From Streptomyces sp. TSRI0107 (GTDB lineage: Bacteria; Actinomycetota; Actinomycetes; Streptomycetales; Streptomycetaceae): 64,000 bases of DNA. The position numbers were made by a program, and so were the translations under genes. The DNA lies in assembly GCF_001905845.1 (NCBI RefSeq), contig NZ_LIVZ01000009.1, forward strand, positions 186,001 through 250,000. The letters run 5' to 3'. The notes under the pieces were generated by a model. It did no database searches. It was not told the DNA's origin and was given only the letters and a program-made list of their open reading frames with translations. Positions 57,321 to 64,000 of the stretch are shown here, piece by piece. Every line of letters begins with the position of its first letter. Positions within the stretch are counted from its first letter, which is position 1.

Positions 57321-58409
57321 ATGAGCTCGCTTAATCTCGACGACTTCACCGATCTGATCGAGCGCCCCGACGGCGGGGTGCGCCGGGACGCCGAGGCGCG
57401 CCGGGAGCGTCGGATCGTGCCGCCCGGATCGCTGGGGCGCCTCGACGACCTGGGTGAGTGGCTGACCGCGGCGCAGGGCGTCGTACCGGTGCGGCCGGTC
57501 GAACATCCGCGGGTGGTGCTGTTCGCCGGTGACCACGGCATCGCGGAACGGGGCGTCTCGGCGCGGCCCGCGGGCAGTGCCCACGAGCTGGTGCGCGAGG
57601 TGCTGGAGGGCGCCCGTCCGGTGGCGGTGCTGGCCCGGCGGTCCGGGGTTCCGGTGCGGGTCGTGGACATGGCGCTGGACTGCGACCCGGGCACGCTCCC
57701 CGAGGACGTCGTACGGCACCGGGTGCGGCGCGGCAGCGGGCGGATCGACGTCGAGGACGCGCTGACCCCGGAGGAGGCGGAGGCCGCCTTCCTGGCCGGG
57801 GTGGCGGTGGCCGACGAGGAGGCCGACTCGGGCACGGACCTGGTGGTCCTCGGCGACATCAGCGTGGGCGGCACCACGGCCGCCGGTGTGCTCGTGGCCG
57901 CGCTGTGCGGGACGGACGCCTCGGTGGTGACCGGGCGGGGCGGGCTCGCGATCGACGACCTGGCGTGGATGCGCAAGTGCGCGGCGATCCGGGACGCGCT
58001 GCGCCGCGCCCGGCCGGTGCTCGGGGACCAGTTGCAGCTGCTGGCGACGGTCGGCGGCGCCGATCTGGCCGCGATGACCGGGTTCCTGCTGCAGAGCGCG
58101 GTCCGAAAGATGCCGGTGATCCTGGACGGGGTCGTCGCCGCCGCGTGTGCGCTGGTGGGCCAGCGGATCGCGTTCCGGGCGCCGGACTGGTGGCTGGCCG
58201 GGCACGACAGCGGGGAGCCGGGCCAGGCGAAGGCCCTGGACCGGATGGCGCTGGAGCCGCTGCTGAGCCACGGGGTGAAGGTCGGCGAGGGCGCGGGCGG
58301 CCTGCTGGCCCTGCCGCTGGTGCGGGCCGCGGCGGCGCTGGCGGCGGAGCTGCCCGAGAAGCCGGCGCCGGAACCGGAACCGGACGTGAAGGAACCGTCC
58401 GACGTCTGA
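57321..58409 (+). CDS. cobT: Nicotinate-nucleotide-dimethylbenzimidazole phosphoribosyltransferase
   Basis: 362 residues. Motifs are RRIVPPGSLGRLDDLGEWL, LFAGDHGIAERGVS, VLGDISVGGTTAAGVL, and the C-terminal HGVKVGEGAGGLLALPLV that carries the catalytic Glu. It makes alpha-ribazole phosphate for the lower loop of cobalamin. ATG at 57321 is preferred. The stop lies within a triple 20-bp repeat, so the last residues (KEPSDV) come from that repeat. Confidence 0.93.
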   Translation: MSSLNLDDFTDLIERPDGGVRRDAEARRERRIVPPGSLGRLDDLGEWLTAAQGVVPVRPVEHPRVVLFAGDHGIAERGVSARPAGSAHELVREVLEGARPVAVLARRSGVPVRVVDMALDCDPGTLPEDVVRHRVRRGSGRIDVEDALTPEEAEAAFLAGVAVADEEADSGTDLVVLGDISVGGTTAAGVLVAALCGTDASVVTGRGGLAIDDLAWMRKCAAIRDALRRARPVLGDQLQLLATVGGADLAAMTGFLLQSAVRKMPVILDGVVAAACALVGQRIAFRAPDWWLAGHDSGEPGQAKALDRMALEPLLSHGVKVGEGAGGLLALPLVRAAAALAAELPEKPAPEPEPDVKEPSDV

Positions 58410-58448
58410 AGGAACCATCCGACGTCTGGGGGAACCGTCCGACGTCTG
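58389..58448 (+). repeat. Three tandem 20-bp repeats over cobT stop
   Basis: AAGGAACCGTCCGACGTCTG (58389-58408), then the same with one change (58409-58428), then GGGGAACCGTCCGACGTCTG (58429-58448). The cobT stop TGA falls at the boundary of units 1 and 2. As 20 is not a multiple of 3, expansion changes the frame after the stop. A second short repeat (GGAACC) precedes it. Confidence 0.85.
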
Positions 58449-58510
58449 AGCGAGCCAGGTCACGTCGGCCCGGCTGAACTTCTCCCGGTTCGGCGCGGTC
58501 TTCCCGGGCG

Positions 58511-59245
58511 ATGAACACGCTCGTCCGCCACGCCCGCGCCGAATGGGGTCCGCTCTCCGCCACCCTGCGCGAAGCCCTGCTCCGACGGCGGGCGCGGGCC
58601 GTCCCGCTGACCGCCGCGGCGGTCTGCCTCACCGCCGTACTGCACGACGTGCACGGCCGGTCGTGGGGCTACGGGCTCGTGCAGAACCTCGGGACCGTGC
58701 GGGCCGAGGACCCGCTGTGGCTCGCCCTGCTGCGCACCCCGCTCTCCCTCTTCGTCCCGGCCCTGGACCTGCCGGCGTGGGGTGCCCTCGCGCAGATCCT
58801 GCTGGTGTTCGGCATCGCGGAGATCTGTCTCGGCCGCCGCCGCACGCTGGCCCTCGCCTACACCGCGACGCTCGCCGGGACGCTGTACGCCCGGCTCGGC
58901 GTCGCGCTCGGCCCGCACGCCCCGCTGGGGCTGCCCGCGGCGGACGCGCACGTCGTGGACACCGGGCCGTCGGCGGCCGTGGTGGGGCTCGCGGTGTACG
59001 TGGCCTGGCGGTACCGGGCGTATGTCACCGCCGGCGTGGTGATCGTGGCGATGGTGGCCGAGGTGCTGGTGAAGGCGAACCTGGCCGGCAAGGAGCATCT
59101 GGCGGCGATCGCCGCGGTGCTGGCGCTGTGCGCGGTGGAGGCGGTGCTTCAGCGGCGGTCCAGCTCGCGGGTGGCCGGTTCGTCGGGCGCGCCGCCGATC
59201 CAGTCCTGCACCCGGCGGGCGGGTCCGGTCCAGCGGCGGTCGTGA
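58511..59245 (+). CDS. Rhomboid-like membrane protein, divergent
   Basis: 244 residues with about six membrane helices. DTGPSAAVVGLAVYVAWRYR and LAGKEHLAAIAAVL stand where rhomboids have the Ser (GxSG) and His, but the Ser motif is GPSA rather than GxSG, so activity is doubtful. Streptomyces genomes annotate such genes as rhomboid-like. The 3' end overlaps the convergent membrane-protein gene by 97 bases, unusually long; the true stop region may be less constrained. Confidence 0.6.
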   Translation: MNTLVRHARAEWGPLSATLREALLRRRARAVPLTAAAVCLTAVLHDVHGRSWGYGLVQNLGTVRAEDPLWLALLRTPLSLFVPALDLPAWGALAQILLVFGIAEICLGRRRTLALAYTATLAGTLYARLGVALGPHAPLGLPAADAHVVDTGPSAAVVGLAVYVAWRYRAYVTAGVVIVAMVAEVLVKANLAGKEHLAAIAAVLALCAVEAVLQRRSSSRVAGSSGAPPIQSCTRRAGPVQRRS

Positions 59246-59913
59246 TGGTACGCGCGCAGCTCGGCGCGGGCGCGGGCGTGCGGGCGGCGGGCGTAGAAGC
59301 GGCGGGCCCACAAGGAGCCGGGGCGGGCCAGGCGGAGCGCGCCGATCAGGGCGACGAACGGCACGATCGCGCCGAACAGGGCGGTGGGCAGCTTGCCCTT
59401 GATCAGGGCGACGAGGGAGAAGACGAAGTTCCCGACGACGGTGGCGATGACGGTGCCGCGGTCCTGGACCTCGTCCTGGTCGAGGTCGTTCACGCCGAAC
59501 GGGGAGAACCCGGAGAGGACCAGGCCGACCACCGCGGCCGTCAGCACCACGACCTCGACGCTCCTGCGGCCCTCCTCGCTCCAGTAGACGTCGTTGAGGT
59601 GGAGGATCAGCGCGAACTCGTCGAGCACCAGCCCCGCGCCGATCCCGAAGATCACCGCGCACAGCGCCGGCCCGAGCCCTTCCCGTCCGCTGGCCACCGC
59701 CCCGAACCCGCCGATGACGACGAGCACGACCCCGGGCACGACGTGGTGGATGTGGAGCCCGCCCGCCTTCACGTTGCCGAAGGGGCCCTTGCCCGCCCGG
59801 ATGAGACGGGTGACCAGCCGGGTGATCAGGAAGGTGAGCACGAAGGCGGTGAGGGCGAGCAGCAGGGGAAGTTTGCCGGGTTCGATGATGTTGCGCTCCA
59901 GCCACTGCACCAT
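59149..59913 (-). CDS. Conserved integral membrane protein
   Basis: 254 residues with five or six membrane helices. GGLHIHHVVPGVVLVVIGGFGAV has a conserved HIHH motif, and GIGAGLVLDEFALILHLNDVYWSEEGRRSVE an acidic-His pattern at the membrane face. These could be metal ligands, but no function is known to me. ATG at 59913 is chosen as the extension overlaps cobS. It converges on the rhomboid-like gene with a 97-base overlap. Confidence 0.7.
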   Translation of the reverse strand: MVQWLERNIIEPGKLPLLLALTAFVLTFLITRLVTRLIRAGKGPFGNVKAGGLHIHHVVPGVVLVVIGGFGAVASGREGLGPALCAVIFGIGAGLVLDEFALILHLNDVYWSEEGRRSVEVVVLTAAVVGLVLSGFSPFGVNDLDQDEVQDRGTVIATVVGNFVFSLVALIKGKLPTALFGAIVPFVALIGALRLARPGSLWARRFYARRPHARARAELRAYHHDRRWTGPARRVQDWIGGAPDEPATRELDRR

Positions 59914-59976
59914 GTGTCCAAGTGTGGCGGGATTCCGCACCGGGCGCCGTCCGGACCGTCGCGTACTCTTCCGGGC

Positions 59977-60780
59977 GTGTCTTCCCCGATCTTGCCGCTT
60001 CCGCCGCTGCACGGCCTCCGCTTCGCCTTCGGCACGCTCACCGTCCTGCCGGTCCGGGTGACCCGCTGGGACCGGGAGGCCGCGCGGGGCGGGATGCTGT
60101 GCGCGCCGGTCGCCGGACTGGTCGTCGGCGTCCTCGCCGCGGCGGCCGGGGTGGCGCTCCTGCTGCTCGGCGCCGGTCCGCTGCTCGCCGCCGTGGCCTC
60201 CGCCGCCGTGCCGGCCGTGCTCACCCGGGGACTGCACCTGGACGGGCTGGCCGACACCGCCGACGGGCTGGGCAGCGGGAAGCCCGCCGAGGACGCGCTG
60301 CGGATCATGAAGCAGTCGGACATCGGGCCGTTCGGGGTGATCACCCTCCTCTTCGTGCTGCTGGCCCAGGTGGCCGCCCTCGCCGAGGCCTACGGCGGCT
60401 CCTGGGCGCGGGGTGCGCTCGCCGCCGTCGTCGCGGGCACCGCCGCCCGGCTGGCGCTCACCCTGGCGGCCCGCGCCGGGGTGCCGGCCGCCCGCCCGGA
60501 CGGGCTGGGCGCGGCCGTCGCGGGGGTGGTGCCCCGGGGCGGGGCGCTGCTCGTGGGCCTCGGGGTGGCCGGGGCGGCGGCGGGCGCGGGTGCGGTCGCG
60601 GGGTCGTACGACCTCGGCCGTGCGGTTCTCGCGGCCGTCGCGGTGGTCCTCGCGGTCGCCGCGGCGGAACTGCTGCTGCGGCACTGTGTCCGCCGGTTCG
60701 GCGGGGTGACCGGCGATGTGTTCGGCGGGCTCGCCGAGACGGCGGCGACCACGGCGCTGGTGGTGCTGGCGCTCGGCTGA
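59977..60780 (+). CDS. cobS: Adenosylcobinamide-GDP ribazoletransferase
   Basis: 267 residues with six or more membrane helices. GLHLDGLADTADGLGSGKPAEDALRIMKQSDIGPFGV holds the metal-binding Asp pair typical of CobS/CobV, and FGGVTGDVFGGLAE is the C-terminal family motif. It joins adenosyl-GDP-cobinamide with alpha-ribazole at the membrane to give adenosylcobalamin (phosphate). GTG start. With cobU and cobT it completes the nucleotide-loop branch. Confidence 0.93.
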   Translation: MSSPILPLPPLHGLRFAFGTLTVLPVRVTRWDREAARGGMLCAPVAGLVVGVLAAAAGVALLLLGAGPLLAAVASAAVPAVLTRGLHLDGLADTADGLGSGKPAEDALRIMKQSDIGPFGVITLLFVLLAQVAALAEAYGGSWARGALAAVVAGTAARLALTLAARAGVPAARPDGLGAAVAGVVPRGGALLVGLGVAGAAAGAGAVAGSYDLGRAVLAAVAVVLAVAAAELLLRHCVRRFGGVTGDVFGGLAETAATTALVVLALG

Positions 60781-60802
60781 GGCCGGGGCCCGCCCTCGGG
60801 GC

Positions 60803-61612
60803 TCAGCAGGGCCGCCGCCACACCCCCAGCTCGTACTTCTTCAGCATGGAGCTGAGCCGCAGCCGCCGCGCCTCGGGGCAGAAGTCGCGCGTGGACAGCT
60901 CGTACTCCACGTGGAAGACGGCCTTGTCCGCCTCGACGAACGGGGTGAGGGTGTCGCACTCGTCGTACTGGGCGCACTGCTCGTTGACCGCGAAGTCGAA
61001 GTCGCCGACCAGCTCCGGGATCTGGTCCAGGTCGTTCTTCAGGCCCACGGCCATGCCCCGTTCGTGGACGAGCCGGGCGATCAGCCGGTTGTAGCGGAGC
61101 TGGTCGTCGGCGGTGAGCGGGAAGCCGGTGCGGTTGCGGTAGCCGTCCATGTTGTCCGGCTCCACCGCGTCGAAGCCCTTCTCGCGGCACATGTCGATCC
61201 GGGCCGCCATCAGCGGCTCCAGGACGTCGGTGCGGCGGATGTCGAGCCAGCGCTCCCCCTCCCAGCCGTTGCCCTCGCCCAGCACGGACTCCGGGAACTC
61301 GCCGGCGTCCGGGCGGAAGTCCTCCCAGGCGCCGGTGGACAGGTAGCAGATGACCTTTCGGCCCCGGTCGTGCAGATCGGCGACGGCGTCCGCGTCGTGG
61401 TCGAAGCCGTCGATGTCGTACACCGGCACGTCGACCGTCGGGTCGAGACGGCCGCTGAGCTGCCACTGCCAGGGGGTGCCGGGGCGCGGCTGCCAGCGCT
61501 GCCCGGACGGCCGGTCCGGACGGGCGGGACGGTCCGGCCGGTCCTCGGGGGCTGACGTACAGCCCGCGAGCAGCAGCAGAAGCAGGGCGAGCAGAGGGAT
61601 CGGGCGTCTCAC
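60803..61612 (-). CDS. GH114 endo-alpha-1,4-polygalactosaminidase-like lipoprotein
   Basis: 269 residues. Signal sequence with lipobox ALLLLLLAGC. The GH114 domain has DVPVYDIDGFDHDADAVADLH, VICYLSTGAWEDFRPDAGEFP, RWLDIRRTDVLEPLMAARIDMCREKGFDAVEPDNMDGY and GLKNDLDQIPELVGDFDFAVNEQC, with Asp/Glu residues likely catalytic. GH114 cuts alpha-1,4-linked galactosamine polymers, including Pel-type exopolysaccharide (PelA domain). GTG at 61612 overlaps the next gene by 4 bases. End of the four-gene run. Confidence 0.85.
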   Translation of the reverse strand: MRRPIPLLALLLLLLAGCTSAPEDRPDRPARPDRPSGQRWQPRPGTPWQWQLSGRLDPTVDVPVYDIDGFDHDADAVADLHDRGRKVICYLSTGAWEDFRPDAGEFPESVLGEGNGWEGERWLDIRRTDVLEPLMAARIDMCREKGFDAVEPDNMDGYRNRTGFPLTADDQLRYNRLIARLVHERGMAVGLKNDLDQIPELVGDFDFAVNEQCAQYDECDTLTPFVEADKAVFHVEYELSTRDFCPEARRLRLSSMLKKYELGVWRRPC

Positions 61613-62271
61613 CGGGCGGGCTCCAGGGTGTGCGGCAACGTACCCCAGGGATGATCTCCCGTGCCGGGCACCGCGCAGTACACGGTCGCCCCCAGCTCCC
61701 GGGCCGGGCCCTCGACGTCGGCGCCCGGCGGGACCCCGTGGACGAGGTGGCACTGCCGCGCGCCCGCGCCTGGCCAGGGGCGCGGGGGCCGGGCGCGGTA
61801 CGTCGCCCAGTCCCCCTCGAACGTGACGACGAGGTCGGCGATGCGGGCGTAGCCGGGGTGCGGCTCCGTGCCGTGGTTCAGGGCGACGGTGACACAGCCC
61901 GCCGCCCGGGCGGCGGAGGCCAGGCGGCGGTAGTGGGCGAACTCGCCGGGGCCCGTCGCGGCCTGGTCGAGGAAGACGCCGTCCGTGCCGTACCAGGCGC
62001 GGTGCCGTTCGAGGTCGCGGACCACGTCGGCGTACGGGCGGCGGCCGTAGTCGGTGTCGGCGTACCCGAGCACCCGCACTCCCCCAGAGGAGCCCCTTGC
62101 GGCCCGCAGCCGGGCGGCGACCCCGGCGAACGCCGGGTCGGGGGCGTCGCCGGGGCCGCCGGCCGGGTTGAGGACCACGCCGTAGAGGCTGGGCGCGGCC
62201 GCTACGACGGCGTCCCACTCGGCGGGGCGGACGGACGGGTGCTCGTAGTACGGGACCAGCAGGGTGCTCAT
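61609..62271 (-). CDS. Spherulation-specific family 4 protein
   Basis: 220 residues. TLLVPYYEHPSVRPAEWDAVVAAAPSLYGVVLNPAGGPGDAPDP and VLGYADTDYGRRPYADVVRDLERHRAWYGTDGVFLDQAATGPG are typical of the spherulation-4 TIM-barrel family, related to GH135 (Sph3), which acts on galactosaminogalactan. No signal peptide is seen. Next to a GH114 protein it likely acts on the same galactosamine-rich polymer. Overlaps both neighbours by 4 bases. Confidence 0.8.
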   Translation of the reverse strand: MSTLLVPYYEHPSVRPAEWDAVVAAAPSLYGVVLNPAGGPGDAPDPAFAGVAARLRAARGSSGGVRVLGYADTDYGRRPYADVVRDLERHRAWYGTDGVFLDQAATGPGEFAHYRRLASAARAAGCVTVALNHGTEPHPGYARIADLVVTFEGDWATYRARPPRPWPGAGARQCHLVHGVPPGADVEGPARELGATVYCAVPGTGDHPWGTLPHTLEPAR

Positions 62272-63794
62272 CGGTGGGCGGTCGCCCTTCCCAGCAGGCC
62301 GCACACCAGGGCCACCAGTACGGCCGCGGCGACGCCGTGGACGGTCACGCCGACCCGGTGCGGATCGCCCGTGTGGGTCGCCAGCGCGAGGGTCTGGGCG
62401 AGGGCGGCCGTGCAGCACACCGCCGCCGCGCCGTGGATCGCGCCGAACGACTGCAGCAGCAGACCGGTCCAGAGCACCACCCCGAGCAGCAGCAGTCCCG
62501 CCAGGCGGACCCCGGTGACGGCCGGGGACCCCGGCCACAGGGCGGCGGCCGACAGGGCGAGGGCGGACAGGGCCGCCAGGTAGCCGGCCAGGCAGCGGAC
62601 GACGGTCAGGACGGTGGTGCGCCGGAACGCGCGGGGCGTACTGGTGGAGCGCAGCCCGGCGAGGCTGCCGCTGCGGAAGCGGTACAGCAGCCACTCGGCG
62701 GGCCCCATGCTGAGGGTGAGCGCCACCGCCGCGGGTGCGGCGACCGCGCTGTGCGCCTGCCCGGCGAGCACGTCGCCGAGGGCCGCGTACAGCACGAGGA
62801 CACCGCTCCCGAGGCCGAACAGCGCGTACGGCAGCGAGGCGGCGAGCCGGGGCCCGCCCGGCCGGTGCGCTGCGGGGCCGAACGACCCGAACGGCAGCAG
62901 CGCCGTCAGGCCCGCCGTCCAGCCGCCCTCCCCCAGCTCCCGCAGCGCGGGCGCCACCTCGAGCAGGGCGAGCGCGGCGACCACGGCCGGCGAGCCGAGC
63001 AGCAGGGTGAGCCGGGTCGCCTCGGGCACCTCGGTGACCAGGGCCGCCACCGCCCCGGCCGCCATCGGCAGCAGGGCGACGAGCAGTGCCTTCTCGCGGC
63101 CCAGGACCAGCAGGACGGTGGCCGCGCCGAGATAGCAGGACTGGCCGGCGGCGAAGGCGACCGCGGCCGGCTCGGCGGTGCCGGCGACGGCGAGCGCGGT
63201 CAGGGAGCCGAGCAGGGCGCCGAGGGGCGCGCCGACGAGGAGGCAGCGGCGGGCGGCCGAGCCGTCGCCGAGGCCGAGCCAGGAGTAGGCGCGGTGGGCG
63301 AGGCCCTGGTTCCAGGTCCAGCCGGTGAGGGCGCCCGCGAGCAGCGGGACCGTGCCGGCCGGGAGGCCGAAGTCGCCCTCCGGGCCGGCGAGGAGGGGGC
63401 CGCCGAGGACGTAGGCGAGGCCCGGCAGGGCGAACACCACGCCGCGCAGCAGACAGCCCAGCAGACCGGCCTGCCAGGGGTCGTGGACGGGCCCGTCGGG
63501 TTCGGGGTGGCGGCGCGGGACGCGCGTGTACAGCTCCTCGGCGAGGGCGAAGGAGTCCTTCACCCCGTACTGCTCGCGTATCCGGTCGTCGGAGAGGCCG
63601 TCGGACTCCAGCAGCGCGGCAATCTCGTCCGGGTGGACGGCGGCGCCTATGAAGTCGTCCAGGTTTTCGGCGAGTTCGTCGATGGGGTCGGGCCCGGCCC
63701 AGCGGGGGACGCGCTGCCTGGGGGCGCGCTGCCGCGGGACGGCGGGCACGCTGCCGGGGTGGGCGCCCGGGGGCAGCCGGACGTCTCCGCTCAC
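62268..63794 (-). CDS. Large polytopic membrane protein of polysaccharide locus
   Basis: 508 residues. A cytosolic N-terminal part (about 1-105) includes IDELAENLDDFIGAAVHPDEIAALLESDGLSDDRIREQYG, followed by about twelve membrane helices. No flippase family (PelG, MATE, Wzx) is clearly recognised, but the position between a glycosyltransferase and the GH114 gene fits an exporter or polymerase. Overlaps both neighbours by 4 bases. Confidence 0.7.
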   Translation of the reverse strand: MSGDVRLPPGAHPGSVPAVPRQRAPRQRVPRWAGPDPIDELAENLDDFIGAAVHPDEIAALLESDGLSDDRIREQYGVKDSFALAEELYTRVPRRHPEPDGPVHDPWQAGLLGCLLRGVVFALPGLAYVLGGPLLAGPEGDFGLPAGTVPLLAGALTGWTWNQGLAHRAYSWLGLGDGSAARRCLLVGAPLGALLGSLTALAVAGTAEPAAVAFAAGQSCYLGAATVLLVLGREKALLVALLPMAAGAVAALVTEVPEATRLTLLLGSPAVVAALALLEVAPALRELGEGGWTAGLTALLPFGSFGPAAHRPGGPRLAASLPYALFGLGSGVLVLYAALGDVLAGQAHSAVAAPAAVALTLSMGPAEWLLYRFRSGSLAGLRSTSTPRAFRRTTVLTVVRCLAGYLAALSALALSAAALWPGSPAVTGVRLAGLLLLGVVLWTGLLLQSFGAIHGAAAVCCTAALAQTLALATHTGDPHRVGVTVHGVAAAVLVALVCGLLGRATAHR

Positions 63795-64000
63795 CAGTCC
63801 GTCCCGTCCGTCGCCACGGCCGCGTACCAGGGGTCGCGCAGTTCGAGGGTCCAGTCGGCGACCGTCTCGACGGTCGGCTCGTACACCTCGGGGGCGCCCG
63901 CCAGCTCCTGGTAGATCGTGCGGAAGTGGTCCACGGAGCGGCGCAGGGTGAACCGGTCGATGACCCGCTGACGGCTCAACTCGCCCAGTGAACGGCGGCG
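63791..64000 (-). CDS. Glycosyltransferase C-terminus, cut by window edge
   Basis: Only the last 70 codons are present. RQRVIDRFTLRRSVDHFRTIYQELAG is the C-terminal helix pattern of GT4 glycosyltransferases (PelF-like in this setting), followed by about 37 residues to the stop. The start lies beyond 64000. It overlaps the membrane-protein gene by 4 bases. Confidence 0.6.
   Translation of the reverse strand, partial: RRRSLGELSRQRVIDRFTLRRSVDHFRTIYQELAGAPEVYEPTVETVADWTLELRDPWYAAVATDGTDW

Noticed and set aside
56097..58463. 788-codon methyltransferase frame extending over cobT
   Set aside because: The extension is antisense to the clear cobT frame; the ATG at 57140 with GGGAG fits the family.
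54768..60000. Cobalamin riboswitch ahead of cobU, cobT or cobS
   Set aside because: No B12-box-like sequence was seen in the short upstream gaps; salvage-branch genes often lack it.

Overview
The window is high-GC, densely packed DNA with GTG starts, 4-base ATGA/GTGA gene overlaps and weak or absent U-tracts at terminators. Gene content (QcrCAB/CtaCDEF respiratory chain, PspA-PspAA, XRE-DUF397 pair, NlpC/P60 hydrolases, actinobacterial AdoK) points to a Streptomyces chromosome, core-arm side. I see no rRNA, tRNA, insertion sequence, CRISPR array or prophage.

Layout. 1-9.6 kb: envelope and export genes (PimB-like glycosyltransferase, GT87 membrane transferase, MATE exporter divergent from its PadR regulator over a 27-bp palindrome, a lipoprotein with an HEATH site, two NlpC/P60 hydrolases, a coiled-coil NYN protein). 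9.7-17.6 kb: zinc ribbon protein, rhomboid protease, lone Lrp/AsnC effector domain, a two-component system flanked by 11-bp direct repeats, SLC13 permease, glycerate kinase and a SufS-type cysteine desulfurase behind a SAM-IV riboswitch. 17.9-31.2 kb: trpD, then the aerobic respiratory chain (qcrCAB, ctaE, ctaCDF) with an L,D-transpeptidase and a pseudo-receiver gene between the two oxidase groups, a cysteine desulfurase-TusA fusion and an adenosine kinase. 31.3-37.8 kb: an anchored acidic-repeat protein, erpA, nadA and a Ser/Thr kinase with a beta-propeller-like C-terminus.

37.9-45.1 kb looks accessory and is the most unusual part: an LCAT-like esterase is translationally coupled to a 1450-residue caspase-NACHT-TPR protein whose TPR block is built from near-identical 138-bp DNA repeats. 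It is followed by a small hypothetical gene and an XRE-DUF397 pair. This resembles the NLR-like conflict (defence or cell-death) systems of multicellular bacteria.

45.2-54.8 kb: an RND permease, a NarL-type two-component system, the PspAA-PspA envelope-stress pair, a DUF3043 protein, a methyltransferase apparently starting at CTG, and an HtrA-like lipoprotein protease. 54.9-60.8 kb: cobU (with an extra N-terminal domain), cobT and cobS for the nucleotide-loop step of cobalamin synthesis, interleaved with a methyltransferase and two membrane proteins. 60.8 kb to the right edge: four overlapping minus-strand genes (glycosyltransferase, large membrane protein, spherulation-4 protein, GH114 glycosidase) that look like a Pel-type or related polysaccharide locus, cut by the window end.
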